A DNA stretch of 64,000 nucleotides from Robiginitalea biformata HTCC2501 (GTDB lineage Bacteria > Bacteroidota > Bacteroidia > Flavobacteriales > Flavobacteriaceae). Below are positions 1 through 7,572 of this stretch, one piece after another. How positions within the stretch are numbered: position 1 is the stretch's first letter; the number at the start of each line of letters is the position of its first letter. The stretch spans positions 1,404,501-1,468,500 of the forward strand of contig NC_013222.1 in assembly GCF_000024125.1 (NCBI RefSeq). Direction: 5' to 3'. The notes beneath the pieces were generated by a model that ran no database searches, had not been told where the DNA came from, and saw only the letters and a list, made by a program, of their open reading frames with translations. The position numbers and the translations under genes were made by a program.

Positions 1-310
1 TGTCGTGAAAGAAGAACATGTTCTTGTCGAATTTTGTTTCAATCTGTGGCAAGAAACATCTGAAACTGTAAAAAATAGATCGGCAGACAAAAAAAGTAAA
101 GCCAGCCAGGATGGCTATCAGGATGGCACTGGCGTTAAAACCCGTTTCCACGGATGTGGCGACTTCAAGGACCACCCCCAGCAGTAAGCCGTAGAAGGAA
201 ATAATAAGGCCGGCCTTGACTTCGGAGGTCCGGTTCAGCCCGTTTATGTATCCGATGGTTGCCCAGTAAACTTCGAGTTTGTCTTCTGGAAGCAGGCGGT
301 CTGTCTTCAT
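1..310 (-). CDS. Pycsar effector-like membrane protein (PycTM/DUF5706), partial
   Basis: The minus strand is open from an ATG at 308-310 to the window edge, giving 103 N-terminal residues without a stop. The protein starts cytosolic (KTDRLLPEDKLEVYW), then has the motif SEVKAGLIISF leading into a first membrane segment (about residues 33-52). A second segment follows (about 62-82), then RCFLP and KFDKNMFFFHD. The KAG motif at the first helix, two helices and a Pro plus NxFFF after the second helix are what I know of the Pycsar transmembrane effector family (PycTM, formerly DUF5706). In Pycsar such a protein is activated by cCMP or cUMP made by a PycC cyclase and disrupts the inner membrane. 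No cyclase is visible; the gene upstream is an unrelated glycosidase on the other strand, so a partner could only lie beyond position 1. The family call is from recall of motifs. Confidence 0.6.
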   Translation of the reverse strand, partial: MKTDRLLPEDKLEVYWATIGYINGLNRTSEVKAGLIISFYGLLLGVVLEVATSVETGFNASAILIAILAGFTFFVCRSIFYSFRCFLPQIETKFDKNMFFFHD

Positions 311-519
311 ATGTTTGTCGGTCGGTTGCTGCCTAAAGTTAGCAATATTTGCCTTAGGCGTCATCAGTAGGAAATCGTCAGTGGAATACGCCCTGACATT
401 CTAAAAAGGTCAACCAGCACGAATCCGGCAAATAGTGTATTTTTAAGTACATTTTACCGAATATGCCGCATTTTTTCTGTCGACACCTACGCTGCCTGTG
501 GGGAGAATACCGTAATAGT

Positions 520-2091
520 ATGGTATCCGGGAGCCGGATAGTTCCCCTGCTGTCACTCCTCGTATTAATAGCCTCCTGCGGAGGAGAACAAAAAGGGGTA
601 TCGCCCGGAAGCTCCTCCCCGACCAATGCCTATAACGAGCCCCACCGGCCGCAATTCCATTTTACCCCCCGGGAAGCCTGGATGAACGACCCGAACGGGA
701 TGTTCTACCTGGATGGGGAATACCACCTGAGTTATCAGTTTTACCCGGATAGCACGGTTTGGGGGCCGATGCACTGGGGGCACGCCGTCTCCACGGACCT
801 GGTGCGCTGGAAGCACCTTCCCGTGGCGCTGGCTCCGGATTCCCTGGGCTATATCTTTTCCGGGAGCGCCGTGGTGGACCATAAAAACACCTCGGGGTTT
901 GGGAACGGCTCCGAGCCGCCGGTCGTAGCCGTATATACCTACCACAACCCCATCCTTGAAGCGGCCGGGGGCGATGATTTCCAGTACCAGGGAATTGCCT
1001 ACAGCCTGGACAAGGGCCGGACCTGGACAAAATATGCCGGGAATCCCGTACTGGCCAATGACACCGGCGTTCGCGACTTCCGGGACCCCAAGGTGTTTTG
1101 GCACGGGGAAAGCGAAAAGTGGATCATGGTCCTGGCCGTGTACGACCGGGTCAGGTTGTACGCTTCCTCCAATTTGAAAGAATGGGAATACCTGTCGGAA
1201 TTCGGGATAGAGGGGGATACCCGCCTGTGGGAATGCCCGGATCTCTTTCGGCTCAGGGTGCCGGGTACCCGGGAGGCTAAATGGGTATTGCTCGTAAGCA
1301 TCCAGCAGGAGGGGCCTTCCGGGGGGACAGGGACGTCTTACTTTGTCGGGGATTTCGACGGGACGGTGTTTACTGCTGACCCGGCGGGCCAGAAGTGGCT
1401 GGACCACGGAGCGGACAATTATGCCTTTGTCACCTGGGACAACGCCCCGACTGGTTGGGGCAGCCGGCTGGGGATCGGGTGGATGTCCAACTGGCAGTAT
1501 GCCCAGCAAGTGCCGACGGTTGCGTGGCGATCCGCAATGACGGTACCCAGGATGCTGAGCCTGGCAGAGGACTCGGGGGAGCTTGTGTTGAGTGCATTGC
1601 CCGTCCCTGCCGTTACCGGGTTGCGCGGGGCCGAAGTGCAGTTGCCCATGGAATTGCGAGACAGCATACGGGTCGAAGGAGACTTCAGCCCGACCCAATG
1701 CGATATCTCCCTGCTGGTGGACCTGGAAAATACCACCGCCAGTTCATTCGGTCTGGTTTTGAAAAATGCCGGCGGTGACCGACTCACCGTTACCTTCGAC
1801 CGATCTGAAGAAACCGTTACGGTAGATCGTACGGCCTCGGGGCCCCAGGGCTTTTCCGACGCGTTTTTTAAAGGGCCCCATAAAGCGACCGTGGACCTTT
1901 CCCAGGAGAGCCTGGACATCCGGGTCCTGCTGGATGCCGCGTCCATCGAAATTTTTGCCGATCGCGGCATCCTGAATTTCACCGATATCTTTTTTCCCGA
2001 ATCCCCGTTTGACGAATTGTCGATCTGGGCCGAGGGAGGCACGCTAGTACTCTTTGACGGGACGGTCTATCCCATGGATTCCATCTGGTAG
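520..2091 (+). CDS. GH32 fructan beta-fructosidase/levanase-like lipoprotein
   Basis: This 523-residue glycoside hydrolase family 32 protein should release fructose from levan, inulin or sucrose. The three family signatures are present: WMNDPNG at 54-60 with nucleophile Asp57, FRDP at 187-190 with the transition-state Asp, and ECPD at 238-241 with the acid/base Glu. A C-terminal beta-sandwich of about 150 residues follows the five-bladed propeller. The start at 520 is preferred over the in-frame ATG at 463 because it gives a clean lipoprotein signal (LLVLIASC, Cys20). The residues after Cys lack a run of acidic residues, so it is not clear whether the protein is surface exposed. It stands alone, with no fructokinase, transporter or SusCD pair beside it. 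Substrate specificity is inferred from the family only. Confidence 0.9.
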   Translation: MVSGSRIVPLLSLLVLIASCGGEQKGVSPGSSSPTNAYNEPHRPQFHFTPREAWMNDPNGMFYLDGEYHLSYQFYPDSTVWGPMHWGHAVSTDLVRWKHLPVALAPDSLGYIFSGSAVVDHKNTSGFGNGSEPPVVAVYTYHNPILEAAGGDDFQYQGIAYSLDKGRTWTKYAGNPVLANDTGVRDFRDPKVFWHGESEKWIMVLAVYDRVRLYASSNLKEWEYLSEFGIEGDTRLWECPDLFRLRVPGTREAKWVLLVSIQQEGPSGGTGTSYFVGDFDGTVFTADPAGQKWLDHGADNYAFVTWDNAPTGWGSRLGIGWMSNWQYAQQVPTVAWRSAMTVPRMLSLAEDSGELVLSALPVPAVTGLRGAEVQLPMELRDSIRVEGDFSPTQCDISLLVDLENTTASSFGLVLKNAGGDRLTVTFDRSEETVTVDRTASGPQGFSDAFFKGPHKATVDLSQESLDIRVLLDAASIEIFADRGILNFTDIFFPESPFDELSIWAEGGTLVLFDGTVYPMDSIW

Positions 2092-2094
2092 CCG

Positions 2095-2760
2095 TCAGAA
2101 GCCGTCTTCCAGCTCCACTTTGCGAATCTCCCAACGAGCGCGGTCCGACTTTACGGCGACCAGGCCGTTTTCGATTATGCGAGCTTGAATTTCAGGGGTT
2201 TGATACCTGCGCGCGTTCATCAGAATGTTTTGGCGTTCCTCAAGGGGCCAGACCATTTGCCCGGCTTTATTCAGCACAACTTCGGTGAACGTATGGTCGT
2301 AGATATTCAACTGGAAATTATTCTTGCCGCGGAAGGTTTTCTTGTAGTAGATTCCCACGGCATGGCCATTCTGAAACTCAGAGACATTCAGGAATTCGGG
2401 CTGTATGACCACTTGGCCCTCGGTATCGATAAACCCATAAAGCGGGATGCCGTCCTCCCCGGAAACCATTACCGGACACCGACCATTGCTGAAACGGGGG
2501 TAGGGGATACTGCCGACGCCCAAAGCCTCCGGATTCGGTTCCCGCTGCCATGCCAAATCGTCCCGAAAGTGGATGACGAGCAGTCCATTTTGGTCGATAA
2601 AGCCCCACTCAGATCCCTTCCTGACTGCTGCCAGGCCTTCGTGGAAACGGGTTACCTCGTCGAGGTCCCCGAGGGTGGGACGATTGATGTCCTGAATGGA
2701 TTGGGCGCCGGCTAACAGGGGCAGCGCCGCGATGGCGAGTAACATTGCGAACTGTTTCAT
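2095..2760 (-). CDS. Secreted WG-repeat protein
   Basis: A 221-residue protein with a Sec signal peptide (MKQFAMLLAIAALPLLAGAQ). It carries at least two WG-type repeats, EWGFIDQNGLLVI and YGFIDTEGQVVI, each followed by a beta-rich stretch; WG repeats form beta-structured modules of unknown biochemical role. An ATG six bases upstream (2766) would add only two residues. The gene is convergent with the GH32 gene (3-bp gap) and divergent from the universal stress protein gene, so the FNR-like palindrome at 2809 could act on both. No catalytic motif is visible and no function is proposed. Confidence 0.7.
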   Translation of the reverse strand: MKQFAMLLAIAALPLLAGAQSIQDINRPTLGDLDEVTRFHEGLAAVRKGSEWGFIDQNGLLVIHFRDDLAWQREPNPEALGVGSIPYPRFSNGRCPVMVSGEDGIPLYGFIDTEGQVVIQPEFLNVSEFQNGHAVGIYYKKTFRGKNNFQLNIYDHTFTEVVLNKAGQMVWPLEERQNILMNARRYQTPEIQARIIENGLVAVKSDRARWEIRKVELEDGF

Positions 2761-2808
2761 AATCATTGGGTTATTAGATAAAGATCCGGATAACATTCCG
2801 GAAGGGAA

Positions 2809-2852
2809 ATGATCTTTATCATAGGTTGCCGGCGGGCTCGGAAATATCTTTA
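2809..2852 (+). promoter_or_regulatory. FNR/Crp-like operator and -7 element of the USP-pta-ackA operon
   Basis: ATGAT-CTTT-ATCAT (2809-2822) is a perfect 5-bp inverted repeat with a 4-bp spacer and contains the FNR core TGAT-N4-ATCA. Downstream, TATCTTTA (2845-2852) matches seven of eight bases of the Bacteroidota -7 element TAnnTTTG, while no TTTG lies 19 bases upstream of it. With transcription starting near 2858 the palindrome is centred at about -42, the usual place of a class II activator. The regulator is inferred. Confidence 0.5.
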
Positions 2853-2873
2853 CGGGAAGTAAATTCCGGTACG

Positions 2874-3728
2874 ATGAAAAATATCCTGATACCCACTGAC
2901 TTTTCGACAAATGCCTGGCGGGCTATTGAATATGCGCTGCTTTTTTTCAAGGATGAAACGTGCACCTTCTACCTCTTGCACGTCTATTCGCCTGCATTCT
3001 ACCGCGTGGATTACATGACTGGCGGACCGGAAATGAGCGGTATCCCGGATGTAGGGGTGGATATATCCATACGCGGGCTGGAACAAACCCTGAAAGATAT
3101 CAAAAAGGAGTACCAAAACCCGAGATACCGGTTTGAACTCGTGTCGTCTTTCAATACGCTTACCGACGAAATCCGGGAACTTTCCCAGCGCAAGCAGATG
3201 GACCTGATCGTAATGGGGACGCAGGGAGCCACCGGGGCCAGGCAGGTGTTTTTAGGTTCCAATACGGTCCACGTGATTCGCAAAACCCGGACGCCCCTGC
3301 TGGCCGTTCCCTCCCAGACAACCTACCGCCCCCCGCGGATGGCGCTCTTCCCGAGCGATTACCTGAGCCACTACAAAAGGGAAGACCTGAAACCGGCCCT
3401 GGACTTCATCCGGGCCCATGACTCGCGGGTGCTGATTTTGCATATCCTGGAAAAAGGCGGGCTCACAGATACGCAAAAAGATAACAAGCGCCACCTGGAA
3501 CGCTGCATGGAGGAAATCGAGTACGAAATTGTCGAAGAACCCGCCGGGAAGCTCCCCGAAGCAATCCTCCAGTTCATAGCGGAGCACCCTATCGATCTGC
3601 TGGTGATGATGAACCGGGGCCATTCCTTTTTGGAGCGACTTCTCGTCCGCCAGAACATCGATCAGATTGGTTTCCATGTGAAAATTCCCTTCCTGGTAGC
3701 CCCGGACACCTGTGATCCGGCCGCGTGA
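2874..3728 (+). CDS. Tandem-domain universal stress protein
   Basis: A 284-residue cytosolic protein made of two UspA domains. The first (residues 1-147) begins MKNILIPTDFS and holds the ATP-binding pattern G-2X-G-9X-G-S exactly (G115, G118, G128, S129). The second (about 155-284) is degenerate in that loop (NRGHSFLERL), so only the first is expected to bind ATP. Such tandem proteins typically accompany energy-limitation genes in flavobacteria. The ATG at 2874 begins the conserved strand; the longer reading frame from 2826 would overlap the promoter. pta and ackA follow on the same strand, which points to a role under low oxygen or overflow metabolism. That role is an inference from context. 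Confidence 0.88.
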   Translation: MKNILIPTDFSTNAWRAIEYALLFFKDETCTFYLLHVYSPAFYRVDYMTGGPEMSGIPDVGVDISIRGLEQTLKDIKKEYQNPRYRFELVSSFNTLTDEIRELSQRKQMDLIVMGTQGATGARQVFLGSNTVHVIRKTRTPLLAVPSQTTYRPPRMALFPSDYLSHYKREDLKPALDFIRAHDSRVLILHILEKGGLTDTQKDNKRHLERCMEEIEYEIVEEPAGKLPEAILQFIAEHPIDLLVMMNRGHSFLERLLVRQNIDQIGFHVKIPFLVAPDTCDPAA

Positions 3729-3800
3729 TTCCGATTTGCCCTCCCGGTGGGGGGCGCCTGCGGCGGGGAACCTCCCGGCCAAAAGAATTGGCCCTGGCAT

Positions 3801-3831
3801 TTTCACGCCCCTGGCTTTAACCCTAAATTTG
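3801..3831 (+). promoter_or_regulatory. Candidate internal promoter for pta
   Basis: TTTC (3801-3804), 19 bases, then TAAATTTG (3824-3831). The -7 element is perfect and the -33 element differs by one base from TTTG. It lies in the 129-bp gap between the stress protein gene and pta, 26 bp before the pta ATG, so pta-ackA may also be transcribed independently. Confidence 0.5.
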
Positions 3832-3857
3832 CAAATGACACTACCAGCCCTGAAATT

Positions 3858-5954
3858 ATGAACAAAGGCATTTACGTGGCCACTATCGAGGCCAACAGCG
3901 GAAAATCCATCCTCTCCCTGGGGTTGATGCGGCTCTTGCTGGGGAAAATGGCACGGGTAGGGTATTTCCGCCCGATTATCGATGACTATCCCGACGGCAA
4001 ACAGGACAACCATATAGCCACCATCCTGTCGCATTTCAACATTCCCCTCAATTATGAGGAAGCCTATGCATGCACGCGCAGCCAGGTGGTCCAAAAAACC
4101 AGCAGGAACCGGGAAGACGAGGTACTCGACACGATCATTCAGAAATACAAGGACCTGGAAAGCCGTTTTGACTTTATCCTCGTGGAGGGGACGGATTTTA
4201 CGGGGGAGGGGGCCATCATCGAATGGGATTTCAACGTACTCCTGGCTAAAAACCTGGGGATCCCGACGGTCATCCTGTCTACGGGCGTGGGTAAAACCCT
4301 GGAGGAATTTGTCAATTCCCTGGCACTGGCCTGCGACTCCTTCCGCGATAAGGGAGTTGAGGTCCTCATGGTTGCGGCCAATAAAATCCAGCCGGAGAAC
4401 CGGCAGCTCGTCCTGGATCAGATGCACTCCGACCTGCCGGAGGGGGTGTTGACGGCGGCCATACCTCTGAACCCGGTACTCGGCAACCCGAGTATGCGCG
4501 AAATAGCAGACGCCCTGGGCGGAGAGGTCCTGTTCGGAGCGCGGCACCTGGACAAACAGGTAGCGCATTTTGGGGTGGGGGCCATGCAACTCAGGAATTA
4601 CCTGACGCACCTGGTGGAAGCCACCCTGGTAATTACCCCGGGGGACCGCGCCGATATCATCCTCGGGGCCCTGCAGGCCAACCTGTCGACGAACTACCCG
4701 TCCATTTCGGGGATCATCCTCACCGGCGGGCTTGTACCGGAGGAAACGATTATCCGCCTGATCGAAGGGTTGTCGGAAGTGGTGCCCATCGTTTCGGTCC
4801 AGGGGGGCACCTTTTCGGTCACCAACCGGATCGGGTCTATCCAGCCCCGGATTTACGCCGGGAATACCCTGAAAATCGAACAATCCCTCAAGGACTTTTC
4901 GGCCTATGTGCCAGAAGACGCATTGGCGGAGCGGTTGGTCACCTTCCGGGCTGAGGGCATCACCCCGCGGATGTTCCAGTACAACTTGCTCAAAAAAGCC
5001 CAGTCGGACGTAAAACACATCGTGTTGCCGGAGGGTGCGGACCAGCGGGTCCTCCGGGCTGCCGTGGAACTGGCCAGGTATCAGGCCGTCCGCCTCACCC
5101 TGCTGGGGCGGCCTGAAGAGATCCGGGAGAAGGCCCGGCAGCTCCAGCTGGAACTTCCCGGGGAGATCCAACTTCTGGACCCCCGGAATGCCCCGCAGTT
5201 TGAGGAGTATGCCAACACGCTGTATGAGCTGCGAAAGCACAAGAACATGGAACTGACCATGGCACAGGACCTGATGTCCGATGTGTCCTATTTCGGCACA
5301 ATGATGGTCCATAAGGGACACGCCGACGGCATGGTGTCCGGGGCGGCCCATACCACCCAGCACACCATCCGTCCCGCCCTGCAGTTTATCAGGACACGAC
5401 CCGGGGTGCACCTGGTTTCCTCCGTATTTTTTATGTGCCTCCCAGACCGGGTAACCGTTTTCGGCGACTGCGCCATCAACCCGAACCCGGACGCGGCGGA
5501 GCTCGCCGAAATCGCCATTTCCTCCGCGGATACCACAGCCTCCTTCGGGATTGAACCCCGGGTAGCCATGCTGTCCTATTCCTCGGGGAGTTCCGGCCAG
5601 GGCGCCGATGTGGACCGGGTGCGGGAAGCCACGCGCCTGGTGCGGGAACGCAGGCCCGACCTGAAGGTGGAGGGCCCGATCCAGTACGATGCCGCCGTAG
5701 ACCTGAAAGTGGGACGCAGCAAACTGCCCGACTCCGAGGTTGCCGGGCGGGCAACGGTTTTTATATTTCCGGACCTGAACACCGGGAACAATACCTACAA
5801 GGCTGTGCAGCGGGAAACGGGCGCGCTGGCCATCGGCCCGGTCCTGCAGGGCCTGAACAAGCCGGTAAACGACCTGAGCCGCGGCTGTACCGAGGACGAT
5901 ATCTTCAATACTGTTGTCATTACCGCCATCCAGGCCCAGCAAATCCGAAAATGA
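3858..5954 (+). CDS. pta: Phosphate acetyltransferase (long, multidomain form)
   Basis: Converts acetyl-CoA and phosphate to acetyl phosphate and CoA. The 698-residue length is that of the enterobacterial type: an N-terminal BioD-like P-loop domain (VATIEANSGKS, residues 7-17), a middle DRTGG-type domain, and from about residue 370 the catalytic PTA domain (KHIVLPEGADQRVLRAA onward, with PDRVTVFGDCAINPNPD in the active-site half). The start at 3858 is the first ATG giving the conserved MNKGIYVATIEANS; the upstream extension from 3747 is not conserved-looking. It overlaps ackA by four bases (ATGA), so the two enzymes are translationally coupled and together make the acetyl-CoA to acetate plus ATP route. 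Confidence 0.95.
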   Translation: MNKGIYVATIEANSGKSILSLGLMRLLLGKMARVGYFRPIIDDYPDGKQDNHIATILSHFNIPLNYEEAYACTRSQVVQKTSRNREDEVLDTIIQKYKDLESRFDFILVEGTDFTGEGAIIEWDFNVLLAKNLGIPTVILSTGVGKTLEEFVNSLALACDSFRDKGVEVLMVAANKIQPENRQLVLDQMHSDLPEGVLTAAIPLNPVLGNPSMREIADALGGEVLFGARHLDKQVAHFGVGAMQLRNYLTHLVEATLVITPGDRADIILGALQANLSTNYPSISGIILTGGLVPEETIIRLIEGLSEVVPIVSVQGGTFSVTNRIGSIQPRIYAGNTLKIEQSLKDFSAYVPEDALAERLVTFRAEGITPRMFQYNLLKKAQSDVKHIVLPEGADQRVLRAAVELARYQAVRLTLLGRPEEIREKARQLQLELPGEIQLLDPRNAPQFEEYANTLYELRKHKNMELTMAQDLMSDVSYFGTMMVHKGHADGMVSGAAHTTQHTIRPALQFIRTRPGVHLVSSVFFMCLPDRVTVFGDCAINPNPDAAELAEIAISSADTTASFGIEPRVAMLSYSSGSSGQGADVDRVREATRLVRERRPDLKVEGPIQYDAAVDLKVGRSKLPDSEVAGRATVFIFPDLNTGNNTYKAVQRETGALAIGPVLQGLNKPVNDLSRGCTEDDIFNTVVITAIQAQQIRK

Positions 5955-7165
5955 AAAATCAAGCCGACATGAACCGCGTGATCCTCGTATTGAATTCCGG
6001 CAGTTCCTCCCTGAAGTTCCAGGTCCTGCGGATGCCCGGGGAAACCCGGATTTGCCAGGGGATGGTAGAACGAATCGGGGCAGGGGATGCCCGCTTAAAA
6101 TTCGATTCGGGCAAAGCGAAATACGAGCGACAACTGGCCGTAACCGATCACAAGGAGGCCCTCAGGCATATTGTTTCGGCATTACTGGACCCGGACACCG
6201 GGGTGCTCCGGGATTCAAAGGATGTTGCTGCCGTCGGCCACCGTGTGGTCCATGGCGGGACGCGGTTTACCGGAACCACCCGGGTGGATGCAGCGGTTAA
6301 GGAAGCCATTGCCGACCTGTCCCGACTGGCCCCTTTGCACAACCCGGCCAACCTGGAAGGTATCCGGCAGGCCGAGTCGTTTTTTCCTGAAGCCATCCAG
6401 GTGGCCGTATTCGATACCGCCTTCCACCAGACCATCCCCATGAAGGCCCGGCGATATGCAATCCCGGAATCCCTGTACAGGGAACACGGGGTGCAGGTAT
6501 ACGGATTTCACGGCACGAGCCACAAGTACATCGCAGAGCAGTTAAGGCCGCATCTGCCCGAAGACGGAAAACTCGTTTGCCTGCACCTGGGAAGCGGGTG
6601 CAGCGCCACAGCCATCCGGGGAGGCATCAGCCTGGACCACAGCCTGGGGTTCACCCCCAGCAATGGATTGGTCATGGGTTCGCGAAGCGGGGATATCGAC
6701 CACGGCGTTATTTTTTATATGGTGGAAAGCCTGGGGTATCCGCTCGAAGAAGTGAAACGCATCCTCAGCAGGGAAAGCGGGTTGAAGGGGCTTACCGGGA
6801 AAAGCGACTTGCGGGATATCGAGGCGGCGGCGGCAACCGGTGATCCGGATTGCCAGTTGGCGCTGGAAATGGCGGCGTACCGGATCCGGAAATATATCGG
6901 CGCGTACGCAGCTGCAATGAACGGCCTGGACGGAGTTGCCTTTACTGCCGGGATCGGGGAGCATTCCTCCCGTATGCGGGAGCTGGTTTGCCGGGATATG
7001 GAATTTCTCGGCATCCGGCTGGATGCCGATTGCAATGCCGCTCCCGGGCCGGGGTTACAGTCCATCCACGCGGAGGATTCCCGGGTGAAACTCTGGGTGG
7101 TGCCTACGGATGAGGAACTCGAAATTGCGCGGCAGACGTATCAGGTGCTGACGGGTTCGGCATAA
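5951..7165 (+). CDS. ackA: Acetate kinase
   Basis: Transfers the phosphoryl group of acetyl phosphate to ADP, giving acetate and ATP, as the last step of the pathway begun by pta. The 404-residue protein has the first signature (VLNSGSSSLKF, from about residue 13) and the second (GHRVVHGG, near residue 97). The usual nucleotide-loop motif HLGNG reads HLGSG here (about residues 211-215), replacing an Asn that contacts phosphate in characterised enzymes; a GLVMGSRSGD segment follows. This variant looks like a subfamily feature rather than damage. The start at 5951 overlaps the pta stop; an alternative ATG at 5969 would remove six residues. Confidence 0.95.
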   Translation: MKNQADMNRVILVLNSGSSSLKFQVLRMPGETRICQGMVERIGAGDARLKFDSGKAKYERQLAVTDHKEALRHIVSALLDPDTGVLRDSKDVAAVGHRVVHGGTRFTGTTRVDAAVKEAIADLSRLAPLHNPANLEGIRQAESFFPEAIQVAVFDTAFHQTIPMKARRYAIPESLYREHGVQVYGFHGTSHKYIAEQLRPHLPEDGKLVCLHLGSGCSATAIRGGISLDHSLGFTPSNGLVMGSRSGDIDHGVIFYMVESLGYPLEEVKRILSRESGLKGLTGKSDLRDIEAAAATGDPDCQLALEMAAYRIRKYIGAYAAAMNGLDGVAFTAGIGEHSSRMRELVCRDMEFLGIRLDADCNAAPGPGLQSIHAEDSRVKLWVVPTDEELEIARQTYQVLTGSA

Positions 7166-7192
7166 CCGGCCAGCCGGTGCGCTGGCCTTGTC

Positions 7193-7291
7193 TTGCTGGA
7201 TTACTCGGCATTCGCCTCGTGATCCAGACCGTGAAACCACTCCTGCTGGATTACTCGCTTCACTCGTGATCCAGACCGTGCCCACTCCTGC
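7193..7291. repeat. Two-copy hairpin-forming repeat
   Basis: CTGGATTACTCG recurs at 7196 and 7246, GATCCAGACCGTG at 7221 and 7268, and CCACTCCTGC at 7237 and 7282. The copies are spaced 45-50 bp apart with small indels between them. Within each copy CTGGATTAC can pair with GTGATCCAG, so each unit is an imperfect inverted repeat. Confidence 0.75.
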
Positions 7292-7305
7292 AAATAGAAA
7301 ACCCC

Positions 7306-7335
7306 CAATCCGCCAAGGCGGATTGAAGTCTTTTT
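7306..7335 (+). terminator. Rho-independent terminator of the USP-pta-ackA operon
   Basis: Perfect 9-bp stem CAATCCGCC/GGCGGATTG with the loop AA (7306-7325), then a six-T run at 7330-7335 on the plus strand. Confidence 0.6.
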
Positions 7336-7376
7336 TCGTCGTCTCCTTACAAAAGCGAGCTTTTGACGGAGCCGCC

Positions 7377-7410
7377 AAAAAAATACCCCGCAACTTTGTT
7401 GCGGGGTTTT
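7377..7410. terminator. Bidirectional terminator downstream of tRNA-Val
   Basis: 9-bp stem CCCCGCAAC/GTTGCGGGG around TTT (7386-7406), with TTTT on the plus-strand side and seven A (7377-7383) on the other, which read as a T run for the minus-strand tRNA transcript. Confidence 0.65.
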
Positions 7411-7420
7411 CTGCTTGATG

Positions 7421-7495
7421 TGGGATATACTGGATTCGAACCAGTGACCTCTGCCCTGTCAAGGCAGCGCTCTAAACCAACTGAGCTAATATCCC
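7421..7495 (-). tRNA. tRNA-Val (GAC)
   Basis: The minus strand folds into a full cloverleaf. Acceptor arms GGGATAT and ATATCCC pair perfectly, the D arm reads TAGCTCAG, the anticodon arm CTGCC/GGCAG encloses TTGACAG with anticodon GAC, and the T arm is CTGG-TTCGAAT-CCAG. Discriminator base A is at 7421. CCA is not encoded; CATC follows. The anticodon reads GUC and GUU codons. Confidence 0.95.
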
Positions 7496-7572
7496 AAAAG
7501 GCGGTGCAAGATCGTAAAAATATCGGAGAGCGTAAAGAGCAGGCGGAAAAATAATCCCGTACGCAGGGGAAG

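Larger units (their letters stand above)
7166..7420. other. Hairpin-rich spacer between ackA and tRNA-Val
   Basis: No gene is seen in these 255 bp. It holds two copies of an imperfect hairpin repeat (7193-7291) and then three near-perfect palindromes with 2-3 nt loops: stem at 7306-7325, stem at 7350-7365 (CAAAAGC-GA-GCTTTTG), and stem at 7386-7406. At least the first and third look like terminators. Confidence 0.7.

Noticed and set aside
565..1698. 377-codon minus-strand frame opposite the GH32 gene
   Set aside because: Shadow ORF with low-complexity composition; the GH32 motifs are on the plus strand.
3252..5942. 896-codon open frame on the minus strand opposite pta
   Set aside because: It is a shadow of the GC-rich pta and stress-protein genes, with Arg/Gly/Gln/Pro-rich composition and no motif. 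The plus-strand genes are clear family members.
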